Below, one piece after another: positions 22,928-34,157 of a DNA stretch of 64,000 bases. Position numbers and translations under genes: made by a program. The number at the start of each line of letters is the position of its first letter. Position 1 is the first letter of the stretch. This stretch comes from Argopecten irradians (taxonomy: Eukaryota; Mollusca; Bivalvia; Pectinida; Pectinidae), in assembly GCF_041381155.1 (NCBI RefSeq), contig NC_091136.1, positions 45,870,284-45,934,283 of the forward strand, given 5' to 3'. The notes below the pieces were generated by a model. The model ran no database searches. It saw nothing but the letters and a program-made list of their open reading frames with translations, and was not told the DNA's origin.

Positions 22928-23284
22928 TGGTGGCTGATTACGGCCATCTCGTGTTGTTGTGTTGTCGCCTTGTCGTGTTGTCGCCTTGTCGAGTTGTCGC
23001 GGTCTCAAACTGCGACAACCCGAGATTTAACAGTTAAATTGTCGACTTGTCGCGTTTTCGAACCGCGACAAGTCGACAACACGACAAGACGACAAGTCGA
23101 CAACACGACAAGTCGACATTTCAAACACGCTAATTAGCGCGTACAGAATCTCGTGTTGTCGCGGTAAAATGTCGACTTGTCGTGTTGTCGAGTTGTCGAC
23201 TTGTCGTGTTGTCGCCTTGTCGTGTTGTCGACTTGTCGTGTTGTCGAGTTGTCGACTTGTCGCCTTCCTGTTACACATGCGCAA
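22928..23284 (+). repeat. Left long TIR made of TTGTCG-type units
   Basis: Arrays of 8 bp units (TTGTCG plus two bases, often GACTTGTCGTGTTGTC phrasing) run in both directions, so the repeat can fold into several hairpins. One is a 16 bp stem at about 23040-23080 (TTGTCGACTTGTCGCG pairing with its complement). Another is long arms around CGCTAATTAGCG (about 23134). It ends CCTTCCTGTTACACATGCGC. Open frames here translate the repeat (SRQLDNTTSRQ-like) on both strands and are not genes. Confidence 0.9.
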
Positions 23285-24330
23285 ACAATGGATAACACTC
23301 GCCATATTGGATTGCTAATGAAAATAATTGTGTGCATGTGTTTGTAGTTAGATGAAGATATTTGATAGCAATTTCTTCATCGAGAGTTGTCAAAGTATTT
23401 TTCTTTGAACTATGAATTTCAATAATTTGTTTATTATATGATAATCGTGTAATAATGGTCTGGTCGTGCCGTCTGATTAGTACGCAGTAATCGTCATCTG
23501 TTAATTTTAAGGTCACTTCAACCGCTAAGGCCTAATAGTTTGAAGGCCCGTTAATCCGAAAAATAGAAAATATTGCAATTTATATAGTTGTTTTACTTCA
23601 TGTAAATTGATAGTTTTACATGTTTTCAATAAATTGTGATAAATACATTTTTCGGCAATTCTTTAAAGTTATTTAACTGCAAACTTTTATGGACGGCAAG
23701 TTGTGATTTCTTCAATGAGCATTGCATTATTAAAAATACAACAAAATTATAAATAAAAAAATCATAAAAAGAAAGAAAATATCTTACATTTTATAAGATG
23801 TCACATAAATATACATTTTATGAATTATCTCTCTCAAACATATGCCTAATGTTAAGCTTTTGTCCCCTGTAATTTGATTGCATTAGGGATAACATGGCTG
23901 CTTGAATGGATGATATATATATATTACCAATTCTAACCTGCATACATCTATGAAATATGTATTTCACGACTTATTTTTGTGTTTCCGTCTTCTTCCTTTT
24001 ACTTGTTTATTCTCCCCTTTTTGCAATGATGAAAATGGTTCGCATAATGGTAATATCTGGGAAACTAATAACCAGGATTGCAGTGTACATATACACTCTC
24101 TCTTTCTTTTCGGATACGTTTATGTACATGTATTGCAAGATTATGTTTTTTTCACAATTTTTTAAAATAAGCCACATTCCGCTTTTTGTCGGTGACCCTG
24201 CGCTACATTAGTGACAAATGTAGCGTAGTGTAGTGCAATCATCCGTGGGTCACTGAAGATGATGTCAGTCTAGAGTTACACATATCTTAGCAAGTTTACT
24301 ACTGAGTCTTGTAATTAAAGTCTCTACATT
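23285..24330. other. Interior of candidate transposon, nothing recognised
   Basis: AT-rich. Overlapping open frames at 23950-24211 are hydrophobic and low complexity, with no supported product. Confidence 0.5.
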
Positions 24331-24339
24331 TATATCGGG

Positions 24340-24445
24340 TATCGGACTATCAGACTTTCGGACTAATGGGCCTTAGGACTAACGGTCCTTAGGACTAACG
24401 GTCGTTCGGACTAACGGACGTTCAGATTTACGGGCCTTCGGACTA
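24340..24445. repeat. Short tandem repeat, CGGACTAACGGxCxTT type
   Basis: About six 16-17 bp units such as AGGACTAACGGTCCTT and CGGACTAACGGACGTT. The first and last units are diverged. Confidence 0.85.
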
Positions 24446-25020
24446 TTAAGCCTTAAGGACAAGCTTAAGATGGTCACCCAGGCAGGTGACCTATCGACAT
24501 CACTTTTATTTGTTGTCTATCACCACTAAACATAACAATTCCATCATCTTCTCAACTGGTCCGAATTCAACTAAACCTGTTAGGGAACATGTTTAGGATA
24601 AGGTGAAGTGTAAAAATCAAGCGGCTGATCTCAACAGGGTTGATCTACATATCTATATAGATATTTGAAAAATCTTATAATGTTGCCACGCCTAGGAATC
24701 AAAGTTCAATATACGCTATTCGGATAATATATACATGAACCTATATCATAGATGATGTATGGCGGCTGGGAATTTATGTATTAATTGGTTAAGTGATATG
24801 TGCCGTAACTGGGCATGCAATTTTTCTTCAAGAAACTATTGAAAACCATCAGGTTGTTTTAAGGTGTGATAATCATTCAAATGGTCAGAAAACCATGTAC
24901 GATGCCTTGTAAACATTATTTACAAGTCAGAATTTATGTCTTATGTATGTTAAGATAAATGCATACCTGCAGTAATCACTTTATAATTTCTTATTACTTT
25001 ATAAAAATGTTAAATGAAAT

Positions 25021-25110
25021 TGTAGACCACATCTTGGCTTCATAGCCTGACCGCATATGTACTGTCAAAATCATTTTCAGTTATTATTCATACTTGTAAA
25101 TGTAATTTTC
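25021..25110 (+). repeat. Copy of the repeat at the window start
   Basis: GTAGACCACATCTTGGCTTC, TAGCCTGACCGCATATGTAC and CAAAATCATTTT align with bases 1-60. Confidence 0.55.
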
Positions 25111-25699
25111 GAAAGGTTGATGGTGAATAAAATATCCAAAAGCTCTTGATTCGTGAGTATGAAAATTACGGCACATATATACAGCTTTTAAGACCAACTA
25201 CCTTTTCGAAACGAAGAATTCAATTAGCGTTTGCTTCTTAATTGTTTTTTATTTTCGTGATATGAATTAACAAAATAGTAGCACATCTAAAATTAAAAAC
25301 AAAATCAATTTTTTTTCTTATATTGGTGATCCAATATAGACACAGGATTAATTGTCTACATGTAGATGGCGACCCAATAATTTGGACCTACCAGAGTGTC
25401 ATGTATAGACTATTTTGGACGTTTTATGAGTTTAAATACAAAAATCGGTAAAATCGTAATCAACATGGTGATATATATATTGAGAAGGATGGATAGATCC
25501 CGAGACAAACAAAACGTAGTCCACCTATATGAAGTTTTAGCGGTTAAAATCATATTTATAGTAAATCTTCACAAAAACGGTTACTACCGTTGGTAAGAGC
25601 AATAATTTCCTTTTCAAAATCCTACACAACTATTCAAAGTGCTGTCACTAAGACGAAATCAGCCGAAAAATTATGCAAATATTATAAGCCGGATTTGAT
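25111..25699. other. Interior sequence without recognised features
   Basis: AT-rich. No gene or repeat is supported. Confidence 0.5.
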
Positions 25700-25825
25700 C
25701 TTCATTATATAAATGTTTGCACATTATATAAAGAAGGTTGCACATCATATAAAGAAGTGTGTACAGAATTTAAAGAAATTTGTACCGAATATAAAGTTTA
25801 ATTTTAGCTACATAATATAAAGGAA
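25700..25825. repeat. Degenerate tandem repeat, unit about 27 bp
   Basis: Units like ATTATATAAAGAAGGTTGCA and CATATAAAGAAGTGTGTACA recur about four times before decaying. Confidence 0.7.
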
Positions 25826-25945
25826 AAGGCATCGAATATCTTGATATAACGACGGAGCATAATTGTAAATGTATCAAATATAACACAGGAATTACCGAAT
25901 ATAAAGATAAAAGCACTGCAGATATACATGCATAAGGATGTATAT

Positions 25946-26035
25946 ATGTTGTTGTCCCGCCCTGGTAGAATAAATAATAACCCAGACCGTAGCCCGAGGT
26001 CATTATTTTAAATTATACCAGGGCGGTATAACACC
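25946..26035. mobile_element. Small inverted-repeat element
   Basis: CCCGCCCTGGTA (25955) and TACCAGGGCGGTATAAC (26017) are inverted around a core of about 55 bp (AATAATAACCCAGACCG...). This is MITE-like or a hairpin relic. Confidence 0.55.
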
Positions 26036-27163
26036 ATATGAACCGAAACTGAGGTCCTTATTTTTTTTATACTAGATATTATTTTCTTTGGCAAGTATCA
26101 AAGCATTCTCTAATGTGCATGTTACTTACAAGAAAAAACATCGACCATAGGACACCACCCTGAAGAACTCAATGTTTGCGTAATGTAACTTGAGTTGCTT
26201 TTATTGACTTTGCACTCGGACCATATTAACACAGGTCAATTATACTTGGATGTATCATTATTAGCCAAGCCTCTCTTAACCACAAATTTATCGCTTTGAG
26301 AAAGATTATTATATAATTATGATATTCATTTCGTAAAATGAACACATGTTTTATGTATTAGGAATTTCTAGACCCAGAAATACTAATTGTGTACTTTTCT
26401 TTTGCAAGAGTTTCTATTATATTAAATGTCTACTGGAAGTATCTATGCTACAGCATTTGATTACTATTGTATGAATTACTGTAGTCAAAGTACACAATCA
26501 AACTTTCGAGGGTTAAATCTTGCTGTATTACAATAAACAAATTTTATAAATAAGAATATTAACATTATATACGTTGTGATGCATGCAGATGATCAAAATA
26601 GATGAACTAATTACCAGAAAGATGGGACACAACACCTTATCTGTTCTATAACGCTTTGGACTAAATGAAAGTTTTAATGATTTTTTCTTATCGTTTTAAA
26701 TCAAATTCTTTATTAGATCTTAAATTAAGGTTATTGTTTGATTTACTGCACACATAACCTATTACAGTAATTAGTAATAATAGATAATATTTCGTCTTAT
26801 CATCCGTGTTCTCTTCAATTCTTCAAATTGAATAATAAGTTTTAACCGAGTAATAACACAATATTTTGTAAAGGAGATTTTACAATATTAAGTTAATATA
26901 CATGTACATTTGTCCTCTCTGTTACTGTTCATTGTACAAACATTTTTGTTCTGTGTTCTGACAATATCCTTTGTTTTGTTAATATTCAATTAATTTAATA
27001 TTATGATTTCCGTTAAGTATAATACATTTCAAAAGAGTTAACAATGGGGAAAAATATAATTTTTTAACAATTTTGAACATCGAATATCTTACAAACACAC
27101 CAAATATTCACAAGCACTGACTTCAGTTTTCTATATTCAAAGATAGTGGTTATTTCATATGAT
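26036..27163. other. Interior sequence without recognised features
   Basis: AT-rich noncoding sequence. No repeat or gene can be supported. Confidence 0.5.
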
Positions 27164-27171
27164 TTGCGCAC

Positions 27172-27512
27172 GTGTAACAGGAAGGCGACAAGTCGACAAC
27201 TCGACAACACGACAAGTCGACAACACGACAAGGCGACAACACGACAAGTCGACAACTCGACAACACGACAAGTCGACATTTTACCGCGACAACACGAGAT
27301 TCTGTACGCGCTAATTAGCGTGTTTGAAATGTCGACTTGTCGTGTTGTCGACTTGTCGTCTTGTCGTGTTGTCGACTTGTCGCGGTTCGAAAACGCGACA
27401 AGTCGACAATTTAACTGTTAAATCTCGGGTTGTCGCAGTTTGAGACCGCGACAACTCGACAAGGCGACAAGGCGACAACACAACAACACGAGATGGCCGT
27501 AATCAGCCACCA
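27172..27512 (-). repeat. Right long TIR made of TTGTCG-type units
   Basis: The reverse complement matches 22928-23284 throughout, except for the loss of one 16 bp unit near the outer array and a CACATGCGC/CACGTGCGC difference at the inner end. The near identity implies recent insertion or homogenisation between the two ends. Confidence 0.9.
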
Positions 27513-27515
27513 TAA

Positions 27516-27890
27516 AAAATACCGTTTTGTTCAGAATTACTTTTACTAATAATGTGTGGATTCTCAGTTTGTCAACTATGAGCGTTTGTTTGCTAGGACG
27601 AATTAAACAGAAACTAGCGATGAAAATGTCGATTTTTGCCTGTTTGACTCAAAATATCTTACTCAAATGAATTTTCGTACAGTCAACATCTATCTCAGTC
27701 GATAGATCACGCCAGGATTTACTAAACTGTAAAATATCGTTTAAAAGTATCTGTCAGTTTCCTTATTACTCAACTTGCGGTTATAAGCGTGTTGATAGGT
27801 AAAAGTTGTCGTGTTAACATTCGTTCCGAAGGAACGATAACTCTGTTATCGCACCTTACGTCTCTCATTTCATACTTACGAATCTTCTGC
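27516..27890. repeat. Duplicated block, copy II (right part)
   Basis: ACCGTTTTGTTCAGAATTAC (27521) and the following bases match 17481-17830: GACGAATTAAACAGAAAC, GATTTTTGCCTGTTTGAC, CGATAGATCACGC, GTGTTGATAGGT/GGGTTGATAGGT, GTGTTAACATTCGTTCC. This is the continuation of the block that stops at 22450. Confidence 0.75.
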
Positions 27891-28595
27891 TCTGATAATT
27901 TTCCATCAAATTCTAATGTAATAAAATGTATAGATGAACGAAACATTGTTTGATTTCATACGTGAATCGATATTGATTTTCCTATTTAATATTAAGATGC
28001 CTTGATATTTATTGCATAACAGTTAGAAAGCAATGCGTTGTTCTTTTTTTTCACAGTGAGGCCGCAGCATACCCAGCATTTTGTGATACAATACCCACTG
28101 TATAAGTTTATTTCATATGTGGATATGGAGGATAATGGCATTCTCACATACCTTGACGTTTTATTTCAATTCTGTCGTTTGCCTCCTTTAAGTAAAACAA
28201 GTATGTTTTTAAAGAAAATAATCTTGTATACACAGTGGCATCACGAGGTTGTATTCCTTGTTGTACAGCCTTAATAGCCGACATGAATGTATTGCATAAG
28301 AGAATCAAGTATTACACACATAATAGAAAATACAGTCATATATGTAAAGCTACATATCAGATACAAGTAATGTAAGCGCATGAGAAGTATTATTGCGACA
28401 AACAATGACACACGGTATGGTAAATAACAATAGCAATATATTTAGAAAAAAATTACATCAACTATGAGAATAAAAAAAAATACCTTAGGTAAGAATGAAC
28501 ACTGGCATTATGTGAACACTGTGGTACTACAAGGTATTTAAAACATTTGTTTTATTTGTCATTAACAGGATATATAGTGGTAACACAATAATGCA
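27891..28595. other. Intergenic, nothing recognised
   Basis: AT-rich. A 78-codon open frame at 28038 has no domain or splice support. Confidence 0.5.
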
Positions 28596-28597
28596 TA

Positions 28598-28830
28598 GAA
28601 GACTAACGTTACATGCATAGAGGTTACACAACGAGTGGTTGATGAATATGGAATTTTATTTCACTCGAAATCTAAAAAGCTACAAAAGACACCAGCTTTA
28701 GCTTTGTCTTTTGTAACTATAACTTATGAGTGTGAAATAAAATTCAAAATCCAACAACCCCGAGTTGTGTGACCTGTTTCTACCACAATTAAAGCATCTA
28801 CAAGAAGACGAAAATAAAATAACATTATTT
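28598..28830. mobile_element. Palindromic MITE-like element, copy 1
   Basis: The outer arms GTTACACAACGAGTGGTTG and CAACCCCGAGTTGTGTGAC are inverted, with inner arms AATTTTATTTCACTCG / AGTGTGAAATAAAATT. The right flank TTTCTACCACAATTAAAGCA with CATCTACAAGAAGACG recurs beside the copy at 35966. Confidence 0.75.
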
Positions 28831-29099
28831 GCTTTCATATTCATTGCTTAAAGTATATATTGATAACAAATAATTTGAAGTATGAACAACTATTCCATGG
28901 ATATTTTCTTCCCGCCAAGTAATCCTCAAATAGTAGAGCAGCACAGAGATAAATCATGCATTTTTTATACAAACATGAAATTTGGCATGCGAGTAGCTGA
29001 GACTACCAAAACAATATTGAAAATAAATTTCTTTATTCTACTTTTATTAGAAAAAAGAAATCTCTTTCGTACTGTAGAGGTATGTGGGAAGGTATTTTT

Positions 29100-29640
29100 C
29101 AGCTAGAAAATACTGGTTCGATTTGTCATGGTTTATTTGAATTTATCAATAATAACTTCATAGAGAATGATGAAAATATACAAATGGAAATTATTTGATA
29201 ATATCCTTCCAAATGGAATTTTGCTTAAAAGATGGAATATTATTGAGGATGATACATGTTTGATGTGTAAAATTAGGGATGATTATAAACACTATTTTAT
29301 TGAATGTCGATGTGTAGATGCTTTGTGGAATTTAATTCATATATTTTTAGAAAAATATCACTACAATGTACAATTAAGGAAAATGATGTTCATTGTTATA
29401 GGCTATAAGATTGCTGATCAGAATTACAGCGAATTTAATGTTCTTTTGTCCTTAATTGGCTATACAATATACAAAAATTATCATATTTCTAACAGAAGAG
29501 TTGACAATTGTTCTATTGTTTCCCTATTCAAACTATATCTCGATAGAAAGTTATTGTTACAACGATACAGAGATATGAAATTATTAAAGAATATGGCTAT
29601 GTACTTAAATGAAGAACAAAATAATTAAAATGACGACTAA
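29100..29640 (+). mobile_element. LINE C-terminal relic with zf-RVT domain
   Basis: From 29167 an open frame encodes KWKLFDNILPNGILLKRWNI followed by CLMCKIRDDYKHYFIECRCV, then ALW...F and VIGYKI. This is the arrangement of the C-terminal zinc-knuckle region of LINE polyproteins. The upstream reverse transcriptase is not in frame, and only faint relics precede it. The frame ends at 29628 with an adjoining 3' UTR-like stretch. It is distinct in sequence from the LINE at 1.0-2.3 kb. The 5' end is truncated, so it is dead. Confidence 0.8.
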
Positions 29641-29744
29641 AATAATAAATGAATAAAACATTGTGCAATGATGATAAACCTTGGGGCTCGGAGCGCTGCG
29701 CGCTTAAAATGTAATTATAACAGTTTAATGTATAGATTTTAAAT

Positions 29745-30110
29745 GTAAAAGATGGTGGTCGAGATAAGATCGTAGTTGTTGATAAGAGATAGTTGTATAG
29801 GAGAGAAGGTGGTTGAGGTGAAACGGTAGCTGAGACGAGATAGTGGTAAACGTGAGATATCGGTTGATACGAGATGAGGGTAGAAGTGAGAGGCTGTTGA
29901 GACGAGATGGGGCATGGTAGAAGTGAGATGGCGGTAGAAGTGAGATAGCGGTAGAGACGAGATGGTGGTAGAGTGATATGGCGGGTAGAAGTGAGATAGC
30001 GGTTGAGGCGAGATGTGGAGTGATATATGGCGGCTGAGACGGGATGACTAAAATGAAATGATGAGATGATGGTTGATACATATACGAGATGTTAGTTGGA
30101 ATGAGAGGAA
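29745..30110. repeat. Purine-rich degenerate tandem repeat
   Basis: Units of about 20-30 bp such as GTAGAAGTGAGATAGCGGTA and GAGACGAGATGG recur with drift. The long minus-strand open frame (serine/histidine rich) is a by-product of the stop-poor repeat. Confidence 0.85.
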
Positions 30111-30252
30111 AGAGATAAGTATATACAGACATACATGCTGCGATGTATGTATGAGAATTGTATTGAAAATGAATGTGTAAAATCCAAGAGTCAAAACGGA
30201 AAATATAATACTTGTTTTATATACGCCTGAGTCTATATGAATGATATTAGAT

Positions 30253-30410
30253 ACAGGTGTAATCACAGGGACGTGGCACGAAAATTTTTAACCAATAGTA
30301 TACATATATATATTATAGTATCAAGGGTATGAACTCGGCGGTCGAGAAAAACGGACCTATTTTTTTAAAACCGTGATTATTTTAATAAATGGGTTCTATA
30401 CAACATTGAC
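30253..30410 (+). repeat. Copy of dispersed repeat seen at 150-300
   Basis: ACGTGGCACGAAAATTTTTA, TATAGTATCAAGGGTATGAA and GAGAAAAACGGACC align with the window-start copy. Confidence 0.7.
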
Positions 30411-31500
30411 GGATATCTTACCTTAAAGAGAAATAATTTATCTTTCCATTGATTGCTTGGTGAACAAAATTGGCCAAGTATTGACGAAGTTATGGCTTGA
30501 TGAATCGGGAAATTTACGAAAAATATGCTAGGTAGACATTTCCCTGTCCGGTCGAAATGTCGTCTCGGCTCTAATGGGCACATCAAAAACCAAGCCAAAA
30601 TCACAAAATCTATGCTTGTGGTGGTAAACAGTACCCATAACTGTGTTCATCCACAATCTCCTTTGGAGGTGTCATGACCCTTACTTTGTAGAAACTCCAT
30701 TTTAACATCGTGTAGCTCACTTACTTCAACCGTCACCGCCATGTTTGTTTTTCTCTAGGAACGCTTCTCGAGTTTAGCGACAAGCACAACATAACATAAT
30801 TTGCAAATGGTGTTATTCAACTAGTGGAATATTAATACTTTTATCTGGCCTGAGAGTGGAATAAGTAAAGGTTATTGCATGGCTTGCGAGTAATGCTTCT
30901 TAATCTCGAACAAAAAGACAGGCTGATTAAAAAATACACACCTTGCCATCCCTATACCTCACTGACAGTATTTGAGGTTCTATGCTCAATGTTAATATAC
31001 CAATTGTCATTATCCATCGTAAGGAGCACAAGGAGTTTTGCCATATGTAGAGACAACAATTTTGATTCTGCAAAATGCTGCGCCAAAATGTTTTAGGAGA
31101 TATGTATGGTATGAAAATATTGGATTATTATCATGCTCTGTTCAGCGATAACAAGAAAAAGAAGTAAATGAAAAAAGAAATTGTGGAAACTTTAAATGTA
31201 AGTAAATTTTATCTAAAATTAATTCCATTCGTGATTTCAATTGGTAAAATACATATATATTAATACCAATGCATCATTTGTTGATATAAAGGTTCATGAG
31301 GAATTTAAACCTTTCCTTACAATACAAAGTTGCTATCACATAATAATTAATTGGAGATTTATGATGTGCGTTTAAATAAATGTGATTTTCTTATTGCATT
31401 GAATTTTTTTAAAATCTTGTCAACATTGGTAAGTTGGTCTATTGATCAATACAATCATTAGAACAATTAAGGTGAGTTATGATTATCTCCCCTTTCTTAC
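30411..31500. other. Intergenic with minor repeat fragments
   Basis: TTCAACTAGTGGAATATTAA and CCTGAGAGTGGAATAA (30816-30863) recur at 38006-38072 (TCAACTAGTGAATTATTAAT, CCTGAGAGTGGAATAAC). No gene is seen. Confidence 0.5.
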
Positions 31501-31510
31501 AGCATTCATT

Positions 31511-31655
31511 ACCATGGTTGACTGCACACATGTCCAGCCCCTTTATTATCTAATAATCCTGATTGGGCGTGAATGGGGGATTAAGTCCCTTTCATGGTCA
31601 AGTAATCCTGATTGGCCATGAAAGAGGGTTATTGTGGAGTCAACTGTGGCACTTG
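31511..31655. mobile_element. Small TIR element
   Basis: ACCATGGTTGACTGCACAC at the left and GTGGAGTCAACTGTGGC at the right are imperfect inverted repeats. TAATCCTGATTGG occurs twice inside. About 140 bp, non-autonomous. Confidence 0.5.
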
Positions 31656-31759
31656 TAGCAAGACATTTATTGGCCACACTTTTCCTTTGTGAGAGGTTGG
31701 AAGTAGTATGCAGTAACATAATTTACTGATCTTTTTAGATACTGAACCAATCAAACATT

Positions 31760-32478
31760 TTAGGTCACCTGACCTTTTGCGATAGTCTTTTGCTCCTTGC
31801 ATCTTGAGTCGTGCGTCGTGCTTCGTGCTACTTCCGTTAACATTTCCTTGTGAACGCGATAACTTGAGAAAATATAAACCGATCTTAATGAAATTTTGTA
31901 TGTAGACTAACACGAGTTCGAAAATCAGCAGGATTAGACGATAATTGAAGGAGTTACTGCCCTTTGCACTAATAATTATTATTGAACCTTGTGAACAAGA
32001 TAACTTGAGTTAATATAAACCGTGCTTAATGACACTTTGTATGTTGACTATAACATTGGAAAGATCTCGGACGAGTTCGAAAATCAGCTTGATTCAACGG
32101 TAATTTACGGAGGTTTTGCCCTTTGCACTAATAAATATCATTGGACTTTGTGAACAAAATAACTTGAGTAAATATAAACCGAGCGTAATGAAACTTTGTA
32201 TGTAGACTATCATTGGAAAGATCTTGGACGAGTTTGAAAATCGGTCTAATTCGACACTAACTTATTTATGGACTTATTGTCCTTTGCAATAATTATTATT
32301 GAACCTTGTGAACGCGTTAATGTGTGTAATTATGTACCAAGATTAATAAAACTTTGTGTGTAACCCGATTAGATGTATGTTTCTATTTCGTGAACAAAAG
32401 ACATCAGTTGGCTAGTAAATGACAAAACTAATTTCTATCAAATATCAGGTGACCATTAAGGCCCATGGGCCTCTATTG
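31760..32478 (+). mobile_element. Non-autonomous element with ~155 bp internal tandem repeats
   Basis: Boundary motifs are TAGGTCACCTGACC (31761) and TCAGGTGACCATTAAGGCCC followed by ATGGGCCTC (32445). Inside, units beginning TTGTGAAC-GCGATAACTTGAG start at about 31847, 31988, 32148 and 32305. Each contains TATAAACC, AATGAAACTTTGTATG, GACGAGTTCGAAAATC and CCCTTTGCACTAATAA. The left border is followed by GTCGTGCGTCGTGCTTCGTG. From memory this matches a very common bivalve repeat resembling pearl/CvE-type Helitron-derived elements. That placement is recollection; the repeat structure is seen directly. Confidence 0.8.
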
Positions 32479-33015
32479 TTTTATTCTAAAAATGCAAACC
32501 ATAAATATTGCGATGAGATGTTATTGGTTATATGTTATCTATGTTATTTTGTTTTGTATAACTGTCGATGCAGTCAGTGTAGGTCTAAGACCACTATTAC
32601 GAATGAAACCCTCTCAGAAATGTATGTATTTTTGTTAACATGTTTCAAGTACCTGTTGAGTAAGTATTTGCTAACAAAAATGTAGATGTGCAGTGTAGAT
32701 GTCAATTAAAGATAATGATGTAAAATTTTCTTCTGTTTTTATTGCTGCAGGCTCTTGGGTTAAATGTCCTATGGAACGATTACTTTGTGGTAAAAAAACA
32801 AACAAACAATGTTATTTCAGGTGAAAGCCAGTAAACATCGATCGTTTAGGAAGTGTATCCGATCCATATTCGCGATGTGCTCTAAGCTTCATCACAGGAA
32901 GCCTCCATTACAGTATCTACGTTCTTGCCTGCTGTCAGACTAGGGTCTATATCCTTTCCTGGTCTATTATGGTATCAGGCAATCAGTAACATGTAATTAA
33001 GTCAGGTATAGCTAA

Positions 33016-33165
33016 CATAAACACTCTCAGCTTTACGACGGAGTGTCAGCTACTGCAGTTGCACATCGGGATGTCTGTGATGAAGTATGGGTACGAGTCG
33101 GCTCACATGCTGGTGGATCATACTTCGAAATCTTTTCATTATTCACTGGTTTTTGCTTGCAATGA
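33016..33165 (+). pseudogene. C1q-domain 3' relic
   Basis: In one frame the sequence reads KHSQLYDGVSATAVAHRDV, then CDEVWVRVGSHAGG and FTGFCLQ-stop. This is the last third of a gC1q domain (compare GSATAA-H-x-GDEVWVRV and FTGFRL in the other copies). No upstream half of the domain or exon 1 is nearby on its 5' side. It is an orphan C-terminal piece, not the lost end of copy 2, because it lies upstream of that copy. Confidence 0.82.
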
Positions 33166-34025
33166 ACTGAAAACCGTTGAAACAGTGGGCAAACATAAAC
33201 GGTAGTCCAAACAAGGTATAGTTTTCTTTCTTACTGGCGACAAAATGTTATCTACTCACAATCAGCTTCGTTATTATAAAACAAGACAGAATATCGAAAA
33301 ATGTTGAAAATGTTCATCCCTAACAGACATACTTTGTCAGTTTGATTGGAGCAATATTGAGAATATATGATCGCCTTAGAAACACCACAGACTGATCATA
33401 CAGAAATTCTTACTAAGCCAAATCAATAATTTGAAATAAGAAAGATATTCGGTTCTATGTAGTGTTGTTACTGTTTCACAAAATAAATCCGATAAGTAGT
33501 GTACTTACGGGATATATTCCCTTTTACTGAGAGGTGTCATAATTTTTTTCTTCTGTAGAAATCAATTAATCAAACATTTATCAAATATATAGACAATGGG
33601 TAAAGTACTTTTGATTGGCGTATGGATAGACCATCCATTTAATACATCGGAAATAAATGATGTATGAGTGCACTGCAGGAACTGATTTCATTCGTATCTT
33701 ATAGGCAACGTCGCCGCCGCAGCGTTGATTCAATGAAAATGGTAATACTTGTTTTAATTTTGGAATTGTTTTAGTAAAATGTCGAATTTGTGAAGCGCAA
33801 AATCTTTTTCATTACAATTGATTCAAAGTAAGAAGATAGTCAAAAGCATAATATCAATATTCATAAATATATGGCTTAGATTAACTACAAAGAAATCACA
33901 AGGATATTGTTCAAGTTTTGATGAATTGATTCATGCTAAAATGGCAAATATTTCAAAGTTCTAAATATGATAGTTCATCTGAATATCTCGGCCAGTTTGA
34001 CCCAAAAGCTAGACCTTTGACATGC

Positions 34026-34125
34026 GGCGTTTTCCCATTCAAGATAAAATTACATTAACCTTACATTGAAATATGTGTATTAAATATACGAGATAAGAAA
34101 GTAGATACATTCGGAGACACATTGT
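34026..34125 (+). promoter_or_regulatory. Promoter region of C1q copy 2
   Basis: GGCGTTTTCCCATTC and AAGATAAAA match 9957-9979. ACATTCGGAGACACATTGTT at 34107 matches the start-site block of the other copies. The TATA box is degraded (GAGATAAGAAAG where copy 1 has TATATAAAG). Confidence 0.5.
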
Positions 34126-34157
34126 TGGTGGCTTTCTTTCAAAGTGTAATGTAAATA

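Larger units (their letters stand above)
22928..27512. mobile_element. Candidate 4.6 kb transposon with ~350 bp structured TIRs
   Basis: Near-identical inverted copies of a sequence of about 350 bp bound this segment. The left end is TGGTGGCTGATTACGGCC after TA (22926-22927). The right end is GGCCGTAATCAGCCACCA followed by TA (27513-27514), which fits a TA target duplication. The insertion splits block copy II, whose match to copy I resumes at 27521. The interior (about 3.9 kb) is AT-rich and holds other repeats but no transposase I can identify, so it would be non-autonomous or gutted. The alternative is two independent insertions of one 350 bp repeat. The outer ends match each other as TIRs, but the inner ends do not resemble them, which favours one element. 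Confidence 0.6.

Noticed and set aside
22696..22947. Minus-strand frame next to the left long TIR as a transposase fragment
   Set aside because: It contains no DDE or zinc-finger motif that I can recognise and it lies outside the TIR.
23027..27421. Basic and acidic repeat proteins (SRQLDNTTSRQ-like, STCRVVDLS-like) in both long TIRs
   Set aside because: They are translations of the TTGTCG unit and its complement in several frames, present identically in both inverted copies.
22928..27512. CRISPR-like array of short repeats
   Set aside because: Units are contiguous without unique spacers and the context is eukaryotic.
29725..30132. Minus-strand 135-codon frame as a gene
   Set aside because: Its sequence is the translation of a purine-rich tandem repeat with biased Ser, His and Pro.
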